Origin: Mangrovitalea sediminis
GTDB taxonomy: Bacteria > Pseudomonadota > Gammaproteobacteria > Pseudomonadales > Oleiphilaceae
Length of the DNA: 64,000 bases
Reading direction: 5' to 3'
Assembly: GCF_002514725.1 (NCBI RefSeq)
Contig: NZ_NTLB01000005.1
Coordinates: forward strand, 434,001-498,000
The position numbers and the translations under genes are program-made. The number at the start of each line of letters is the position of its first letter. The stretch's first letter is position 1. Shown here piece by piece: positions 35,601 to 44,943 of the stretch. The notes beneath the pieces were generated by a model, which did not search any database, was not told the origin of the DNA, and was given only the letters and a program-made list of their open reading frames with translations.

Positions 35601-35783
35601 AATAGCCGCCATGCCATTGGAACCGGGGTCATGGGTGGGATGATCGGCGCGACGGTTCTTGGCGTTTTCTTCATCCCCGCCTTCTATGTATTTGTCCGCC
35701 GCATCCTCGGCGACAAATCCGACGGCACGGACGACGATGCGGGAACACCGGAACCCCCCGTCGTTAAAGAAGAACCACACTAA
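32625..35783 (+). CDS. RND multidrug efflux pump inner-membrane subunit (MexB/AcrB type)
   Basis: A 1052-residue HAE1-family pump with twelve membrane segments in two halves, each with a large periplasmic loop. The family start (FFIDRPIFAWVVALLITLGG), the proton-relay aspartate pair in TM4 (GLVVDDAIVVVENVER) and the LSAKNAILIIEFAN segment of TM10 are present. It exports hydrophobic or amphipathic compounds using the proton gradient. No outer-membrane factor (TolC/OprM) follows; a strong terminator closes the operon, so an unlinked channel must be used. The C-terminal tail is acidic and proline-rich. Confidence 0.95.
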   Translation: MPSFFIDRPIFAWVVALLITLGGTISIFKLPISAYPQIAPPQVSISASYPGASAAVVEKTVTSVIEQQLTGIDNLLYFDSTSRSNGSVQITLTFENGTDPDIAAVQVQNRVSVAQPRLPSEVVQSGIKVAKSNSDFLMVIALKSDNPAYDSHALDNLIAGQVLDPIQRLPGVGSATQFGSEYAMRIWLDPNKLHGYGISASEVLSAVKAQNVQFAAGSIGADPAPTGQGITASVTASSRFTTPEQFANIILRTNSDGSTVRLKDVARIELGAASYGKQAYLDGKPIAGFAVQLSPGANALKVAQSVRDKMKQLQEYLPKGVTWLSPYDTTTFISTSIKEVAETLVIAVVLVFIVILLFLENLRATLIPTLVVPVAITGAFAGMYMVGFSINVLTLFALVLAIGLVVDDAIVVVENVERIMTEEGLPPKEAARKAMGQITGAIVAITVVLAAVFVPIALVGGSVGVIYRQFALTIAISMGLSAIMALSFTPALCASLLKPVHGKGNWFSRGFNRSYDSVSRGYMGTVKRLIRRLPIMMVIWLLLGGYCYYQFTRLPTSFVPSEDQGYALAIVQLPPGATISRTTKVLGQMETVLQKNSAVYQVLDVAGFSFIGQGENVGLGFIRLKPWGERKKPSEQIGPFIQWANGALQSIKGARIFVVNLPAIRGLGRFGGFDFQLEDRAGLGHDALINARNKLLAAAAKNPNLYGVRPNQMEDAPEVTMHVDRVQAESMGLSLTDIYDAIHLMLAPVYANDFSYKGRVLKVLLEAEAKDRRSPEDLSHYYVPSSSGGIDKMVPLSSVVSSHWALAPPALSRYNGYGAIQINGAPSPGHSSGQAMQAMENIVTKDLPSGIGFEWSGQSLQEIISGQQAPILFGLSILVVFLCLSALYESWSIPVAVLMVVPLGVLGAVMFTSLRGLDNDIYFKVGLITVIGLSAKNAILIIEFANTMRKQGVGLLEATIQACRMRFRPILMTSIAFVFGVLPLAISSGAGANSRHAIGTGVMGGMIGATVLGVFFIPAFYVFVRRILGDKSDGTDDDAGTPEPPVVKEEPH

Positions 35784-35800
35784 ACCAAAGCCCATCGAAA

Positions 35801-35834
35801 AAGGCCGGCACCGAATATCGGTGCCGGCCTTTTT
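35801..35834. terminator. Strong rho-independent terminator, bidirectional
   Basis: Perfect 14-base arms (35801-35814 and 35818-35831, GC-rich core GGCCGGCACC) with a 3-base loop. A T-run follows on the plus strand and an A-run precedes it, so it can end both the efflux operon and the convergent PGDYG operon. Confidence 0.93.
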
Positions 35835-35855
35835 GATGCCGAACTACCCCCTGGA

Positions 35856-36290
35856 TCAATCGACCAACAATCGATAGACCGCTTCGAAGCGCTCATGGTC
35901 GACCACGCCGAAATCCCCGGGCGCGTATTGCAGGAACCAATCACCGGCTTTGCCCCGCAAGACATCGCCACCCTCACTCCGGGCAACGGTAAAGGGCTCG
36001 CTGATCTGCTTGGCTAAAACCGGGATCGGACGATTACGGTAATGACCCGGCTGCCCCGGTTCCAGCGGTGGAACGGGCTCATATTTGGCATCAAAGCGGT
36101 CTCGTGATACCGTCCAGCGCACTCCGGTCGATCCCGTGATCAGTGCGTCACCGGGCAAGTAGCGATTAGGGCCTTCCTGACTGACCAGTTCCCCCTCTTC
36201 GGTGGCAAAAACCACGCTGACCGTTTCTCGCTTGATGTATTCACGGCTTTCCGGATCGCGGCGTAGATCCGACGGAAAAAGCTGGCTCAT
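35856..36290 (-). CDS. PGDYG-type domain protein of unknown function
   Basis: A 144-residue soluble protein with two PGD motifs (RYLPGDALITG and YAPGDFGVV) and an AGDWFLQY stretch. This is the pattern of small proteins grouped as PGDYG domain proteins, whose function is unknown. It lies eight bases downstream of the class II amidotransferase gene and is probably co-transcribed with it. Rich in acidic residues; no signal peptide or membrane segment. Confidence 0.7.
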   Translation of the reverse strand: MSQLFPSDLRRDPESREYIKRETVSVVFATEEGELVSQEGPNRYLPGDALITGSTGVRWTVSRDRFDAKYEPVPPLEPGQPGHYRNRPIPVLAKQISEPFTVARSEGGDVLRGKAGDWFLQYAPGDFGVVDHERFEAVYRLLVD

Positions 36291-36298
36291 AAGGCTCC

Positions 36299-37126
36299 TT
36301 AATGCGTTTTGGATGATGAGTCGGTGGATACGGAATCTTCGTTACGAGGCAAATCGATCCGTCCGCTGGCAACGGTTTCGCCCGCCCGCCATAAACGCCA
36401 TTCGCCGCGATGGTATGGCGTCCAGATTTCATCAGTGGTCAACGGCTCGGTGGCGATCACACTGACCACATCTCGGGAAGTGGTTTCCTGCTGGAAATCG
36501 ACAACAACGTCAGCATCTTTCAGGCGGGCCGGGCCAAAGGGCGCACGGCGAGTGATACAAAACAATTTGCTGGAACAGAACGTCAACAGCCAGTCACCGT
36601 TGCTGAGCAGGATATTGCAAACGCCTTGGCGGGCATACTCCCCACAGAGTGTGACAACGGTGTCCACCAATGCCGTTTCACCTGTGTCCGGATGATGCTC
36701 TGCCCGGATCCGATTCAAAAGATCGCAGAAAAGCGCCTCGCTATCCGTGTTGCCCACCGGCTGATAAAGGTCCTCCCGTCCCAAAAATCCGGGCACCTGC
36801 CCGTTATGGGCGAAGGTCCAGTAACGTCCCCAGAGCTCACGGATAAATGGATGGGTATTGACCAGGCAGACCGATCCGACATTAGCCTGCCGGATATGGG
36901 ATATCACGATCTCGCTCTTGATGGGAAGACGTTGAACGACACCAGCGATCTCAGAGTTGGCGCTCGCGGCGGGCTCATGAAAGACACGAACCCCTCGCCC
37001 CTCATAAAAGGCCACACCCCAACCATCGCGATGGGGCCCCGTCGCGCCACCGCGCTGCATCAATCCGGTAAAACTGAAACGGATGTCGGTAGGCGTATTG
37101 GCACTCATTCCGAGCAATTCGCACAT
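36299..37126 (-). CDS. yafJ: Class II glutamine amidotransferase (YafJ-like)
   Basis: A 275-residue protein consisting of an Ntn-type glutamine amidotransferase domain. The nucleophile C2 follows the initiator methionine directly (MCELLGMSANTP), with RDGWGVAFYEG, SHIRQANVG and FAHNGQVPGF as further active-site segments. Members hydrolyse glutamine or process gamma-glutamyl compounds; the acceptor of YafJ-like proteins is not well defined. First gene of a two-gene unit with the PGDYG protein. Confidence 0.9.
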   Translation of the reverse strand: MCELLGMSANTPTDIRFSFTGLMQRGGATGPHRDGWGVAFYEGRGVRVFHEPAASANSEIAGVVQRLPIKSEIVISHIRQANVGSVCLVNTHPFIRELWGRYWTFAHNGQVPGFLGREDLYQPVGNTDSEALFCDLLNRIRAEHHPDTGETALVDTVVTLCGEYARQGVCNILLSNGDWLLTFCSSKLFCITRRAPFGPARLKDADVVVDFQQETTSRDVVSVIATEPLTTDEIWTPYHRGEWRLWRAGETVASGRIDLPRNEDSVSTDSSSKTH

Positions 37127-37224
37127 GTCGGCAAAATCTCCGGTAATGACCTAGGTTCCGACGTCAGGAATCTGTATCAATGATATCCCCTCAATGCCCT
37201 CGTAACAGCCAACATCGCGTTCCC

Positions 37225-39681
37225 TCAGGAATAATGCATCTTGCCCAGCAGCGGTGGCTGATCCTTTGCGAACATACGGTAGGCCAGGAGCTTGATGGCA
37301 TCTTCCAGCAGGAAGCCCAGGAGCGCGTACCCCCAGACGAAACCGGCCCAGCCCCAGCCTAGCGGTGTCATAAAGACCCCGTAAACCGCAATCAACGTCG
37401 CCAGGATCTGGGTGCCAACGACGGCAGCCAGTAATGCCTTAGCCGGACGGATGGACCAGAAGGGGCCACGCGTACGAGTCACGAAAACCGTCAGGTGACC
37501 CGCCACAGAGAGCTTCAGGTATATCAGAGACTGGATCATGTCCTGGTTCAGATTGAAGACCCGCTCTGCCAGATAGAAGAGGCCGAAGGACTCGATAACC
37601 CCGGCAACACCCAACACCGTTGCCACGCCCAGAACCAACTGCATACGCCATGTTTCCGGCGCTTTCGCGTAACGCACCCGGTCATAGGCGATCGAAAGGA
37701 TCGCGCCATCGTTCAACAGTGCCAGCAGTACGATCATGACGGCCGTCACCGGGTAAAAATTGAAAACCAGGATCGACAGCGTCATGAACAGCAGCACACG
37801 AATCGTTTCAGCGATGCGGTAGATTGCATAGCTATTCATGCGCTGGAAGATTTTCCGGCTTTCCTTGATGGCATCGATAATGACCGAAAGACCGGGTGTC
37901 ATCAGAACGATATCAGCGGCATCCCGGGCTGCATCAGTCGCGCCGGAAACCGCGATACCACAGTCCGCCTTCTTCAGCGCAGGCGCATCGTTAACGCCGT
38001 CGCCCGTCATCCCGACAATGTGATTACGCTTCTGGAGTACGTCGACAATGTGGAACTTATGCTCAGGGAACACCTGGGCAAAGCCGTCAGCCTGCTCTAT
38101 CGAATCCTCCAGTCGCCCCGCCTCATGCTCCCTTACCTTTTCGAAAATCCCGGCCGACAACAGGTTTCCGCCCAAGCCCAACTGGCCACCAATCTCTTTG
38201 GCTATCGCCAACTGGTCTCCAGTCACCATCTTGACGGTGACACCCATGTCCCGCGCTGTGGAAATCGTGGACTTGGAATCCTCGCGAGGCGGATCGAACA
38301 GCGGCAGGACGCCGACGAACTGCCATTGGCCGGAACTGTCGGTCCTTGCCACTCCCAGCGAACGAAAGCCGCGTTGAGCGAATTCGTTGACGGCGGAATC
38401 CACCTGTTGCCTTACCTGCTCGGCATTTGCGGCCAATGCCATAATGACCTGGGGCGCCCCTTTCGTGACCTTGAACGCATTACCGTCAGCCCCGGTTACG
38501 TCCGCTTCTGTGCGCTTATGCACGGGGTCGAACGGCTGAAAATGTGTAACCTTATAGGTCTTCAGTACATCCTTGTCCTTGAGGGCCGCAAAGATGGCAT
38601 GATCGATCGTGTCATCATCCTCCTGGCGGGACGCCAGTGCGGCATTCAGGATCACGGCATCGGCAGTCATCCCTTTCAGGGTCAACGGCTCGCCCAAAGA
38701 GAGTTTATTCTGCGTCAGCGTGCCGGTTTTGTCGGAACACAGGATATCCATGCCGGCCAACTCTTCAATGGCAGCCAGCCGGCTGACAATGGCTTCCTTA
38801 CGCGCCAGAAGACGGGCACCAACGGCCATCGTGACTGAAAGCACTGTCGGCATGGCAACAGGTATCGCGGCCACGGTCAACACCAGGGCAAATTGCAGCG
38901 TGGTGACGATGGAGTCGCCACGGAACAGCGCCGCAGCGAGGATCACCAGCACCAAAGCAATCGCAAGCAGAATAAGATAATTGCCGATTTTGAGGACCGC
39001 GCGCTGGAAATGGCTGACGACATGCGTCTGTTCGACCAACTGGGCGGTCTTGCCGAAATAGGTTCGGTCACCAGTGGCGTAGACCAGCGCGTCGATCTCG
39101 CCCCGACGGACAATGGAGCCCGAGAAGACCGCAGCCCCTTCTCCGGCCGTGACAGGCAGGGATTCACCGGTCAACGCCGATTGATCGACTTCAATCGTAT
39201 CTCCCTCGAGCAAACGTGCGTCAGCAGGTACGATATCCCCCAGGCGAAGCCGAATACGGTCACCGGGCACCAGATCCCGCGCAGCCACAGAGCCCCACTG
39301 CCCGTTACGACAGGCACGCGCCCTGACCGCCAGGCGGGCCTTCAGTGCCGCGATGGCGTTACCGGCCTGATATTCCTCCCAGAATCCCACCACCGCATTG
39401 GCCAGCAACAACACAAGGATGATCGCGAAATCCGCCCAGTGACGCAGTAACGCCGATAAAATCATTGCCACTTCGATCATCCAGGGGATAGGCCCCCAGA
39501 AATACCCAAGCAGCTTGCGCAAGACGCCCTGCTCTTTCGCCTCGATTTCGTTGTGCCCATATTGTTGCAGGCGCTCTTCGACCTGGGCGTCGTTGAGGCC
39601 ATCCGGGGAAAACCCGAGCTTGGCCTTCAGGTCTTCCAGGGGCATTTTCTGTTGGTCTTCCTGAGGCTGACCGGGTTGCAT
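37225..39681 (-). CDS. Plasma-membrane-type proton-exporting P-type ATPase (P3A)
   Basis: An 818-residue P-type ATPase with the phosphorylated D317 (CSDKTGTLTQ), the TGES motif (LTGESLPVT), the nucleotide-binding KGAPQ region and the hinge TGDGVNDAPALKKADCGIAVSGATDAARDAAD. The ATDAARDAADIVL segment and the short N-terminus place it with the H+-ATPases of plants, fungi and some prokaryotes, not with calcium or heavy-metal pumps. It should export protons from the cytoplasm. I start it at the ATG at 39681, with AGGAG nine bases upstream; the ATG at 39720 has no site. It lies 93 bases after pgm on the same strand. Confidence 0.92.
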   Translation of the reverse strand: MQPGQPQEDQQKMPLEDLKAKLGFSPDGLNDAQVEERLQQYGHNEIEAKEQGVLRKLLGYFWGPIPWMIEVAMILSALLRHWADFAIILVLLLANAVVGFWEEYQAGNAIAALKARLAVRARACRNGQWGSVAARDLVPGDRIRLRLGDIVPADARLLEGDTIEVDQSALTGESLPVTAGEGAAVFSGSIVRRGEIDALVYATGDRTYFGKTAQLVEQTHVVSHFQRAVLKIGNYLILLAIALVLVILAAALFRGDSIVTTLQFALVLTVAAIPVAMPTVLSVTMAVGARLLARKEAIVSRLAAIEELAGMDILCSDKTGTLTQNKLSLGEPLTLKGMTADAVILNAALASRQEDDDTIDHAIFAALKDKDVLKTYKVTHFQPFDPVHKRTEADVTGADGNAFKVTKGAPQVIMALAANAEQVRQQVDSAVNEFAQRGFRSLGVARTDSSGQWQFVGVLPLFDPPREDSKSTISTARDMGVTVKMVTGDQLAIAKEIGGQLGLGGNLLSAGIFEKVREHEAGRLEDSIEQADGFAQVFPEHKFHIVDVLQKRNHIVGMTGDGVNDAPALKKADCGIAVSGATDAARDAADIVLMTPGLSVIIDAIKESRKIFQRMNSYAIYRIAETIRVLLFMTLSILVFNFYPVTAVMIVLLALLNDGAILSIAYDRVRYAKAPETWRMQLVLGVATVLGVAGVIESFGLFYLAERVFNLNQDMIQSLIYLKLSVAGHLTVFVTRTRGPFWSIRPAKALLAAVVGTQILATLIAVYGVFMTPLGWGWAGFVWGYALLGFLLEDAIKLLAYRMFAKDQPPLLGKMHYS

Positions 39682-39774
39682 GAACGAAATCTCCTGACTG
39701 AGTCCCGAAAACCGGGCCATCTGATTGGGGTCCGCCCCATTCAGCTCATTCGCTGCATGAGTTCACGATGGATA

Positions 39775-41457
39775 CTAGGATCTCGAAGACGGTTCGCCGA
39801 CCGCCGTTCCGACTACCGCTCGCGCTTCATCGAGGATCACCCTCAGGTGTTCAGCGCCTTCGAAGCTCTCCGCATAGATCTTGTAGATATCCTCGGTTCC
39901 GGATGGACGTGCCGCAAACCACCCGTTTGCCGTCATAACCTTGAGACCACCAATCGGTGCGCCATTCCCCGGTGCATGTGTCAAAACCTGTTCAACAGGA
40001 AATCCGGCCAGTGTCTCAAGATGGACCTGATCCGGCGACAGGCTTCCCAGCCGTTTTTTCTGCTCGGGCGACGCCGGTGCATCCACGCGTTCGTAGACCG
40101 GTGCGCCCAACTCCTGAGTCAGAGCCTCGTAACACTGCCCGGGATCCTGCCCTGTTCGCGCCGTCATTTCAGCGGACAAGAGGCAAGGCACCAGTCCGTC
40201 CTTGTCAGTGGTCCAGACCCGGCCGTCCCGGCGCAGGAAGGTTGCGCCGGCACTCTCCTCGCCGACAAAACCAAGCGAACCATCCATCAGCCCGTCCACG
40301 AACCATTTGAAACCGACCGGTGTTTCATAGAGTTTACGCCCCAGACGGGCAGTCACTCGATCAATCAGCGCGCTACTCACCACGGTCTTGCCCACCGCGG
40401 CATCGCTCGGCCACTGGGGGCGGTGCCTGAACAGGTAGTCAATCGAGGTTGCCAGGTAGTGATTCGGCGCCATAAGACCGCCGCTTCGAGTCACGACGCC
40501 ATGGCGGTCATGGTCGGTGTCACAACCAAAGGCGACATCGAAACGATCTCTGGCACTCACCAAACCCTGCATGACATAAGGCGAGGAGGGATCCATGCGA
40601 ATCTGACCGTCCCAGTCCACCCGCATAAAGCGAAACGTGGGGTCGACCACATCGTTGAGCACCGTCAGGTCCAGGCCATAGCGCTCGCCGATCTCACCCC
40701 AATAATGGACGGCAGCCCCCCCCAGAGGGTCCACAGCCATACGAACGCCTGCCGCAGAAATGCAGGCCATGTCGATCACCTGATCCAGTTCTGACACATA
40801 GTGGTCGAGATAGTCGAAGATATGGGTCGTATCCGCCTTCAGGGCTCGCTCGTAGGGCATCCGGCGAACACCCTTCAGCCCGTCCTGCAGCAGCGCGTTT
40901 GCGCAATTTTCTATCCAGCCGGTGATATCGCCCCCGGCAGGGCCGCCGTGTGGTGGGTTGTATTTGAAACCGCCATCCTGTGGCGGGTTGTGGGATGGCG
41001 TAATGACGATACCGTCCGCCCTGGCACGGCTCTTGTCCTGGTTATGCGTCAAAATGGCATGGGAGATGACGGGGGTCGGCGTGTAGACCTCTTTACCGGC
41101 GATCATCGCAGTTACGCCGTTGGCAGCCAGCACTTCCAGCGTGGTCACAAAAGCGGGCGTTGACAGCGCATGGGTATCGCGGCCGAGAAACAAGGGCCCG
41201 CTAATCCCGTTTTCCTGGCGATATTGGCAAATAGCCTGGGTGACGGCCAGGATGTGATCCTCGTTGAACGCATTGTTCTGTGATGATCCACGATGACCGG
41301 AAGTCCCGAAAGCAACCCGCTGGCTCGGTACCGCGGGATCGGGATGACGACTGTAGTAGGCGGTAATCAGGTCCGGGACATCCACCAGCAGGTGGACAGG
41401 CATCGGTTTTCCGGCAAGCGGACTGACGCGGGGGGTAGCATTATCATCATGAGGCAT
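39775..41457 (-). CDS. pgm: Phosphoglucomutase (alpha-D-glucose-phosphate-specific)
   Basis: A 560-residue phosphohexomutase interconverting glucose-1-phosphate and glucose-6-phosphate. The phosphoserine is S155 in [13 protein letters not shown]. Other family segments are GTSGHRGSS near the N-terminus, the metal-binding [11 protein letters not shown] and the phosphate-binding [11 protein letters not shown] near the C-terminus. I start it at the ATG at 41457, seven bases after GGGAG; the frame is open 183 bases further but that stretch reads as non-coding. It supplies or uses glucose-1-phosphate in glycogen and cell-envelope sugar metabolism. Confidence 0.93.
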   Translation of the reverse strand: MPHDDNATPRVSPLAGKPMPVHLLVDVPDLITAYYSRHPDPAVPSQRVAFGTSGHRGSSQNNAFNEDHILAVTQAICQYRQENGISGPLFLGRDTHALSTPAFVTTLEVLAANGVTAMIAGKEVYTPTPVISHAILTHNQDKSRARADGIVITPSHNPPQDGGFKYNPPHGGPAGGDITGWIENCANALLQDGLKGVRRMPYERALKADTTHIFDYLDHYVSELDQVIDMACISAAGVRMAVDPLGGAAVHYWGEIGERYGLDLTVLNDVVDPTFRFMRVDWDGQIRMDPSSPYVMQGLVSARDRFDVAFGCDTDHDRHGVVTRSGGLMAPNHYLATSIDYLFRHRPQWPSDAAVGKTVVSSALIDRVTARLGRKLYETPVGFKWFVDGLMDGSLGFVGEESAGATFLRRDGRVWTTDKDGLVPCLLSAEMTARTGQDPGQCYEALTQELGAPVYERVDAPASPEQKKRLGSLSPDQVHLETLAGFPVEQVLTHAPGNGAPIGGLKVMTANGWFAARPSGTEDIYKIYAESFEGAEHLRVILDEARAVVGTAVGEPSSRS

Positions 41458-41706
41458 CTTCGATCTCCCTGGATATCCCGAAAACGAACGCGGTCCCGTC
41501 GCGCTAACGACGACACTGTCAAATGTCGGGATAATATCCTGTCCCCCGCATTTTCCATAACGGAATAGGAAAATCCCATTGCAATTCATGTGTGTAAAAA
41601 GGATACGACATTGCCGGGGCGGGAGGTTGACCTGAAACAAGGGAACGCGTGAAAAGGCTCCCGGAAGGGCTGGCAGGACGCCGCCACTGGGGTGCGTCCC
41701 GCCATT

Positions 41707-41733
41707 CCCAGCCTGGCAACCTGCCAGGCTGGG
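41707..41733 (-). terminator. Hairpin after the amino-acid transport operon
   Basis: Perfect 12-base arms CCCAGCCTGGCA / TGCCAGGCTGGG around a 3-base loop, seven bases beyond the stop of the ABC ATPase gene. There is no T-tract on either strand, so it may be an inefficient terminator or an RNA-stabilising end. Confidence 0.6.
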
Positions 41734-41739
41734 TGCTTA

Positions 41740-42519
41740 TCAGTGTTGCAGGATCTGGCTGAGGAACAGTTTGGTCCGCTCGTTCTGAGGATTGAGGAAG
41801 AACTCCTCCGGTGCATTTTCCTCGACGATCTGACCGGCATCCATAAAGATCACGCGATCCGCCACTTTCCTGGCAAAACCCATTTCGTGGGTAACGCAGA
41901 TCATGGTCATGCCCTCTTCCGCCAGATCGGTCATGACGTCCAGGACTTCCTTGATCATTTCCGGATCGAGTGCCGAGGTCGGCTCATCGAACAGCATGAC
42001 CTTCGGGCTCATGCAGAGACTGCGAGCGATCGCCACACGCTGCTGCTGGCCACCGGAAAGCTGCCCCGGAAACTTGGTTGCCTGGTTGGCGATTTTCACG
42101 CGCTCCAGGTACGTCATCGCTGCCGCTTCGGCTTCCTTGCGCGGCACCTTGTTGACCCAGATCGGCGCGAGACAGCAGTTGTCCAACACCGTCAGATGGG
42201 GAAACAGATTAAAGTGCTGGAAGACCATGCCCACATCCCGGCGGATGCGTTCGATATTCTTGACCTCTTCCGTCACCTCAACACCTTCGACCAGAATCTT
42301 GCCTCTCTGGTGTTCCTCAAGGTGATTGATACACCGGATCATTGTGGATTTACCCGATCCGGAGGGCCCGCAGACCACGATACGCTCTCCACGCCGTACC
42401 GTAAGATTGATATCCTTCAGGACGTGAAAGGCGCCATACCACTTGTGCATGTCGATGATTTCAATCATCGGTTCGCCAGCCGGCTTTTCAGCCGGAGTGT
42501 TCACATTGGCTTCAGACAT
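41740..42519 (-). CDS. aapP: Amino-acid ABC transporter ATP-binding protein
   Basis: A 259-residue polar-amino-acid-type ABC ATPase: Walker [14 protein letters not shown], signature [15 protein letters not shown], Walker [16 protein letters not shown]-loop [14 protein letters not shown]. It powers uptake through the two permeases upstream (39 bases away). The gene order binding protein, two permeases, ATPase matches the aapJQMP general L-amino-acid system described in rhizobia. Confidence 0.92.
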   Translation of the reverse strand: MSEANVNTPAEKPAGEPMIEIIDMHKWYGAFHVLKDINLTVRRGERIVVCGPSGSGKSTMIRCINHLEEHQRGKILVEGVEVTEEVKNIERIRRDVGMVFQHFNLFPHLTVLDNCCLAPIWVNKVPRKEAEAAAMTYLERVKIANQATKFPGQLSGGQQQRVAIARSLCMSPKVMLFDEPTSALDPEMIKEVLDVMTDLAEEGMTMICVTHEMGFARKVADRVIFMDAGQIVEENAPEEFFLNPQNERTKLFLSQILQH

Positions 42520-42558
42520 GAACGATTCCTCGTAAACAGTTCTCGCGAGCCGCTTCTA

Positions 42559-43656
42559 TCAGCGCTTGTGGCCGGTTTCGAAGCGTCTCTCCAAATGCAG
42601 GCTGTAGCGGGAAATCCCGAAACAGAAGGCCCAGTAAAAGAGGCCCGCGAAGACATAACCTTCCACCGTCATACCCAGCCATTTGGGATCGGTGAGGCCC
42701 GCTTGAACAATACCCAACAAGTCCAGCAGACTGATGATCGACACCAGCGTCGTGTCCTTGAACAGCTCGATAAAGGTTACGACCAGACCCGGAATCACCA
42801 TTTTCAGCGCCTGAGGCAAAACAATCAGGACCATCGATTTGGCGTAACTCAGGCCCAGCGACGACGCGGCCTCGAATTGCCCCTTGGGAATCGCCTGCAA
42901 ACCACCCCGGACGACCTCGGCAACGTAGGCCCCCTGGAACAGGGCGATACCGACCAATGCCCGCAGCAGCTTATTGAAGTCGACGCCCTGAGGCAGAAAC
43001 AGCGGCAGCATGACCGACGCCATGAACAGCACCGTAATCAGCGGAACGCCGCGCCACAGTTCGATGTAGGACACGCAGACCGATTTCAATATCGGCATCT
43101 TCGAGCGGCGCCCAAGCGCCAACAGGATCCCCAACGGCAAAGCGCAGACGATGCCAACAGTCGACAGGATCAGGGTCAGCATCAACCCGCCCCACTGCGA
43201 CGTGGTGACCACCGGTAACCCAAACACGCCTCCATGGAAGAGATTGTAGGCAATGAACGGGAAAACGAAGAGCGTGAAAGAGCCAATCCAGATTTTGCCG
43301 GGAATACGGGGTGCAATCAGCAGTCCGATCAAACCGGCGAAAATCCCCCAGGTCAACAGGACCCGCCAATGCTCCGCTTGCGGATAGAAACCGAACATGA
43401 ACTGCTCAAAACGCGCGCCGACGAAGACCCAACAGGCGCCACCGCTGGTACAGGCTGCGCGGGTGTTACCCACCCAGTCTGCGTCGATGAAAGCCCACTT
43501 GATCACCGGCGGGATCGCCAGGTACAGCAGGTAAAGCGCAGCAATCGTCATCACCGAATTACTCGGCGAGGAAAACAGATTCTTACGCAACCACCCGATA
43601 ACACCAACTTCGGAAACGGGTGGCGGTAGATCGGGATGTTTTTCGAACGTATCCAT
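42559..43656 (-). CDS. aapM: Amino-acid ABC transporter permease, second subunit
   Basis: A 365-residue permease of the His/Glu/Gln/Arg/opine family with N-terminal membrane segments and the C-terminal permease core. It carries the EAA-type coupling loop (QFEAASSLGLSYAKSMVLIVLPQALKMVIP, in part). Longer than the ~220-residue enterobacterial permeases, as is usual for AapM. It lies 17 bases after the first permease. Forms the channel together with it. Confidence 0.92.
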   Translation of the reverse strand: MDTFEKHPDLPPPVSEVGVIGWLRKNLFSSPSNSVMTIAALYLLYLAIPPVIKWAFIDADWVGNTRAACTSGGACWVFVGARFEQFMFGFYPQAEHWRVLLTWGIFAGLIGLLIAPRIPGKIWIGSFTLFVFPFIAYNLFHGGVFGLPVVTTSQWGGLMLTLILSTVGIVCALPLGILLALGRRSKMPILKSVCVSYIELWRGVPLITVLFMASVMLPLFLPQGVDFNKLLRALVGIALFQGAYVAEVVRGGLQAIPKGQFEAASSLGLSYAKSMVLIVLPQALKMVIPGLVVTFIELFKDTTLVSIISLLDLLGIVQAGLTDPKWLGMTVEGYVFAGLFYWAFCFGISRYSLHLERRFETGHKR

Positions 43657-43673
43657 GATAGCCAGCCTCTCCC

Positions 43674-44864
43674 CTAGCGCTCAATCAGGCGCTTACGATG
43701 GTTATACCAATTCATAAACAGCGAGATCAGCAAACTGATCGACAGATAAACCCCCATCGTCATGGCGATAATCACCACCGCCTGTCCGGTCTGGTTAAGT
43801 GTCGTACCGGCGAAGACGTTGACCAGATCGGGATAACCGATGGCTGTCGCCAGCGAGGAGTTCTTCGTCAGGTTCAGATACTGGCTGGTCAATGGCGGTA
43901 TGATCACTCGCAGGGCCTGAGGCAGAACAACAAGGCGCATGACGTGACCGCGTTTCAAGCCCAGTGAGCTTGCCGCTTCCGTCTGGCCATGGCTGACTGA
44001 CAATATTCCGGAACGGACAATTTCAGCGATCGACGACGCGGTGTAGATCGTCAATGCGATCACCAATGCTGTCAGCTCTGGGATCACCGCCAATCCACCC
44101 GTGAAGTTGAACCCTTGAAGCTTGGGCAGACTCCACGTCAACGGCGCCCCTACCGCGAAGAACGTCAGCAGCGGAAGCAGGATCAGGATACCGAGGGACA
44201 CCCATACCGTATGGAACTGCTGCCCGGTACGCATCTGCCTGTTGTGCGCCCATCGTTTGATGAAGATCACCGCGATGATCGCCAGGATCAACGCCCCCAG
44301 TATGAAACCGGACCCAGGGCCGAACACCGGCTCGGGCAGGTACACACCACGGATATTCAGGAAGATGACGTCGCCAATGTGCAGGCTTTGCCGTGGAGAC
44401 GGCATGGTTTCAACCACCGCGAAATACCAGAAGAACACCTGAAGCAGTAACGGGATGTTCCGAAAGGTTTCGATATAGATGGCAGCCAGCTTCGCGATAA
44501 GCCAGTTATGGCTGAGTCGGGCCAGACCGATAATCAGGCCGACAATGGTTGCGAAGAAAATACCCAGTACGGAGATCATCACCGTATTCAGCAGGCCGAC
44601 CAGGAAGGTGCGACCGTAAGTCGATGCTGGCGTATACGGAATCAAACTCTGGATGATCCCAAAACCGGCAGGCTGGCTCAGAAAGCTGAAGCCGGTCGAG
44701 ATCCCATGCGCCTGCATGTTGACCTGGGTATTGTGAAAGATATAAGCAAAAAACAGGACTACCCCAAGCAACAGGGTAATCTGGGCAACCCAACCATGCA
44801 CTCGCGGATTTTTCCACGGGCGAGGCTTGGAGGGAGCCAGGGACTGGTTTGTCTGGTCAGACAT
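43674..44864 (-). CDS. aapQ: Amino-acid ABC transporter permease, first subunit
   Basis: A 396-residue permease of the AapQ type with several N-terminal membrane segments, a large insert before the core (YLPEPVFGPGSGFILGALIL) and the EAA loop (QTEAASSLGLKRGHVMRLVVLPQALR). I start it at the ATG at 44864, preceded by AAGG; the longer frame begins with a TTG at 44876. It is separated from the binding-protein gene by about 120 bases that contain a hairpin. Confidence 0.92.
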   Translation of the reverse strand: MSDQTNQSLAPSKPRPWKNPRVHGWVAQITLLLGVVLFFAYIFHNTQVNMQAHGISTGFSFLSQPAGFGIIQSLIPYTPASTYGRTFLVGLLNTVMISVLGIFFATIVGLIIGLARLSHNWLIAKLAAIYIETFRNIPLLLQVFFWYFAVVETMPSPRQSLHIGDVIFLNIRGVYLPEPVFGPGSGFILGALILAIIAVIFIKRWAHNRQMRTGQQFHTVWVSLGILILLPLLTFFAVGAPLTWSLPKLQGFNFTGGLAVIPELTALVIALTIYTASSIAEIVRSGILSVSHGQTEAASSLGLKRGHVMRLVVLPQALRVIIPPLTSQYLNLTKNSSLATAIGYPDLVNVFAGTTLNQTGQAVVIIAMTMGVYLSISLLISLFMNWYNHRKRLIER

Positions 44865-44943
44865 AGGCACCTTCAAACAAGGTCTCTATCGCACCCTGAG
44901 TGCGGACATCATTTAACACAGCCTTATTCAGGCAGATGTACAA

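Noticed and set aside
37495-38838. 447-codon open frame on the plus strand
   Set aside because: It is antisense to the P-type ATPase, has no ribosome binding site or family resemblance, and is explained by the codon usage of the gene on the other strand.
39553-40794. 413-codon open frame on the plus strand
   Set aside because: Antisense to phosphoglucomutase and the end of the ATPase gene; no supporting motif.
41458-41640. In-frame 61-codon extension of phosphoglucomutase
   Set aside because: The ATG at 41457 has a good ribosome binding site and gives the normal protein length; the extension does not resemble other phosphoglucomutases.
41692-43218. 508-codon open frame on the plus strand
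   Set aside because: Antisense to the amino-acid ABC ATPase and permease genes; the translated sequence is rich in Gln, His, Arg and Asp with no fold-like pattern.
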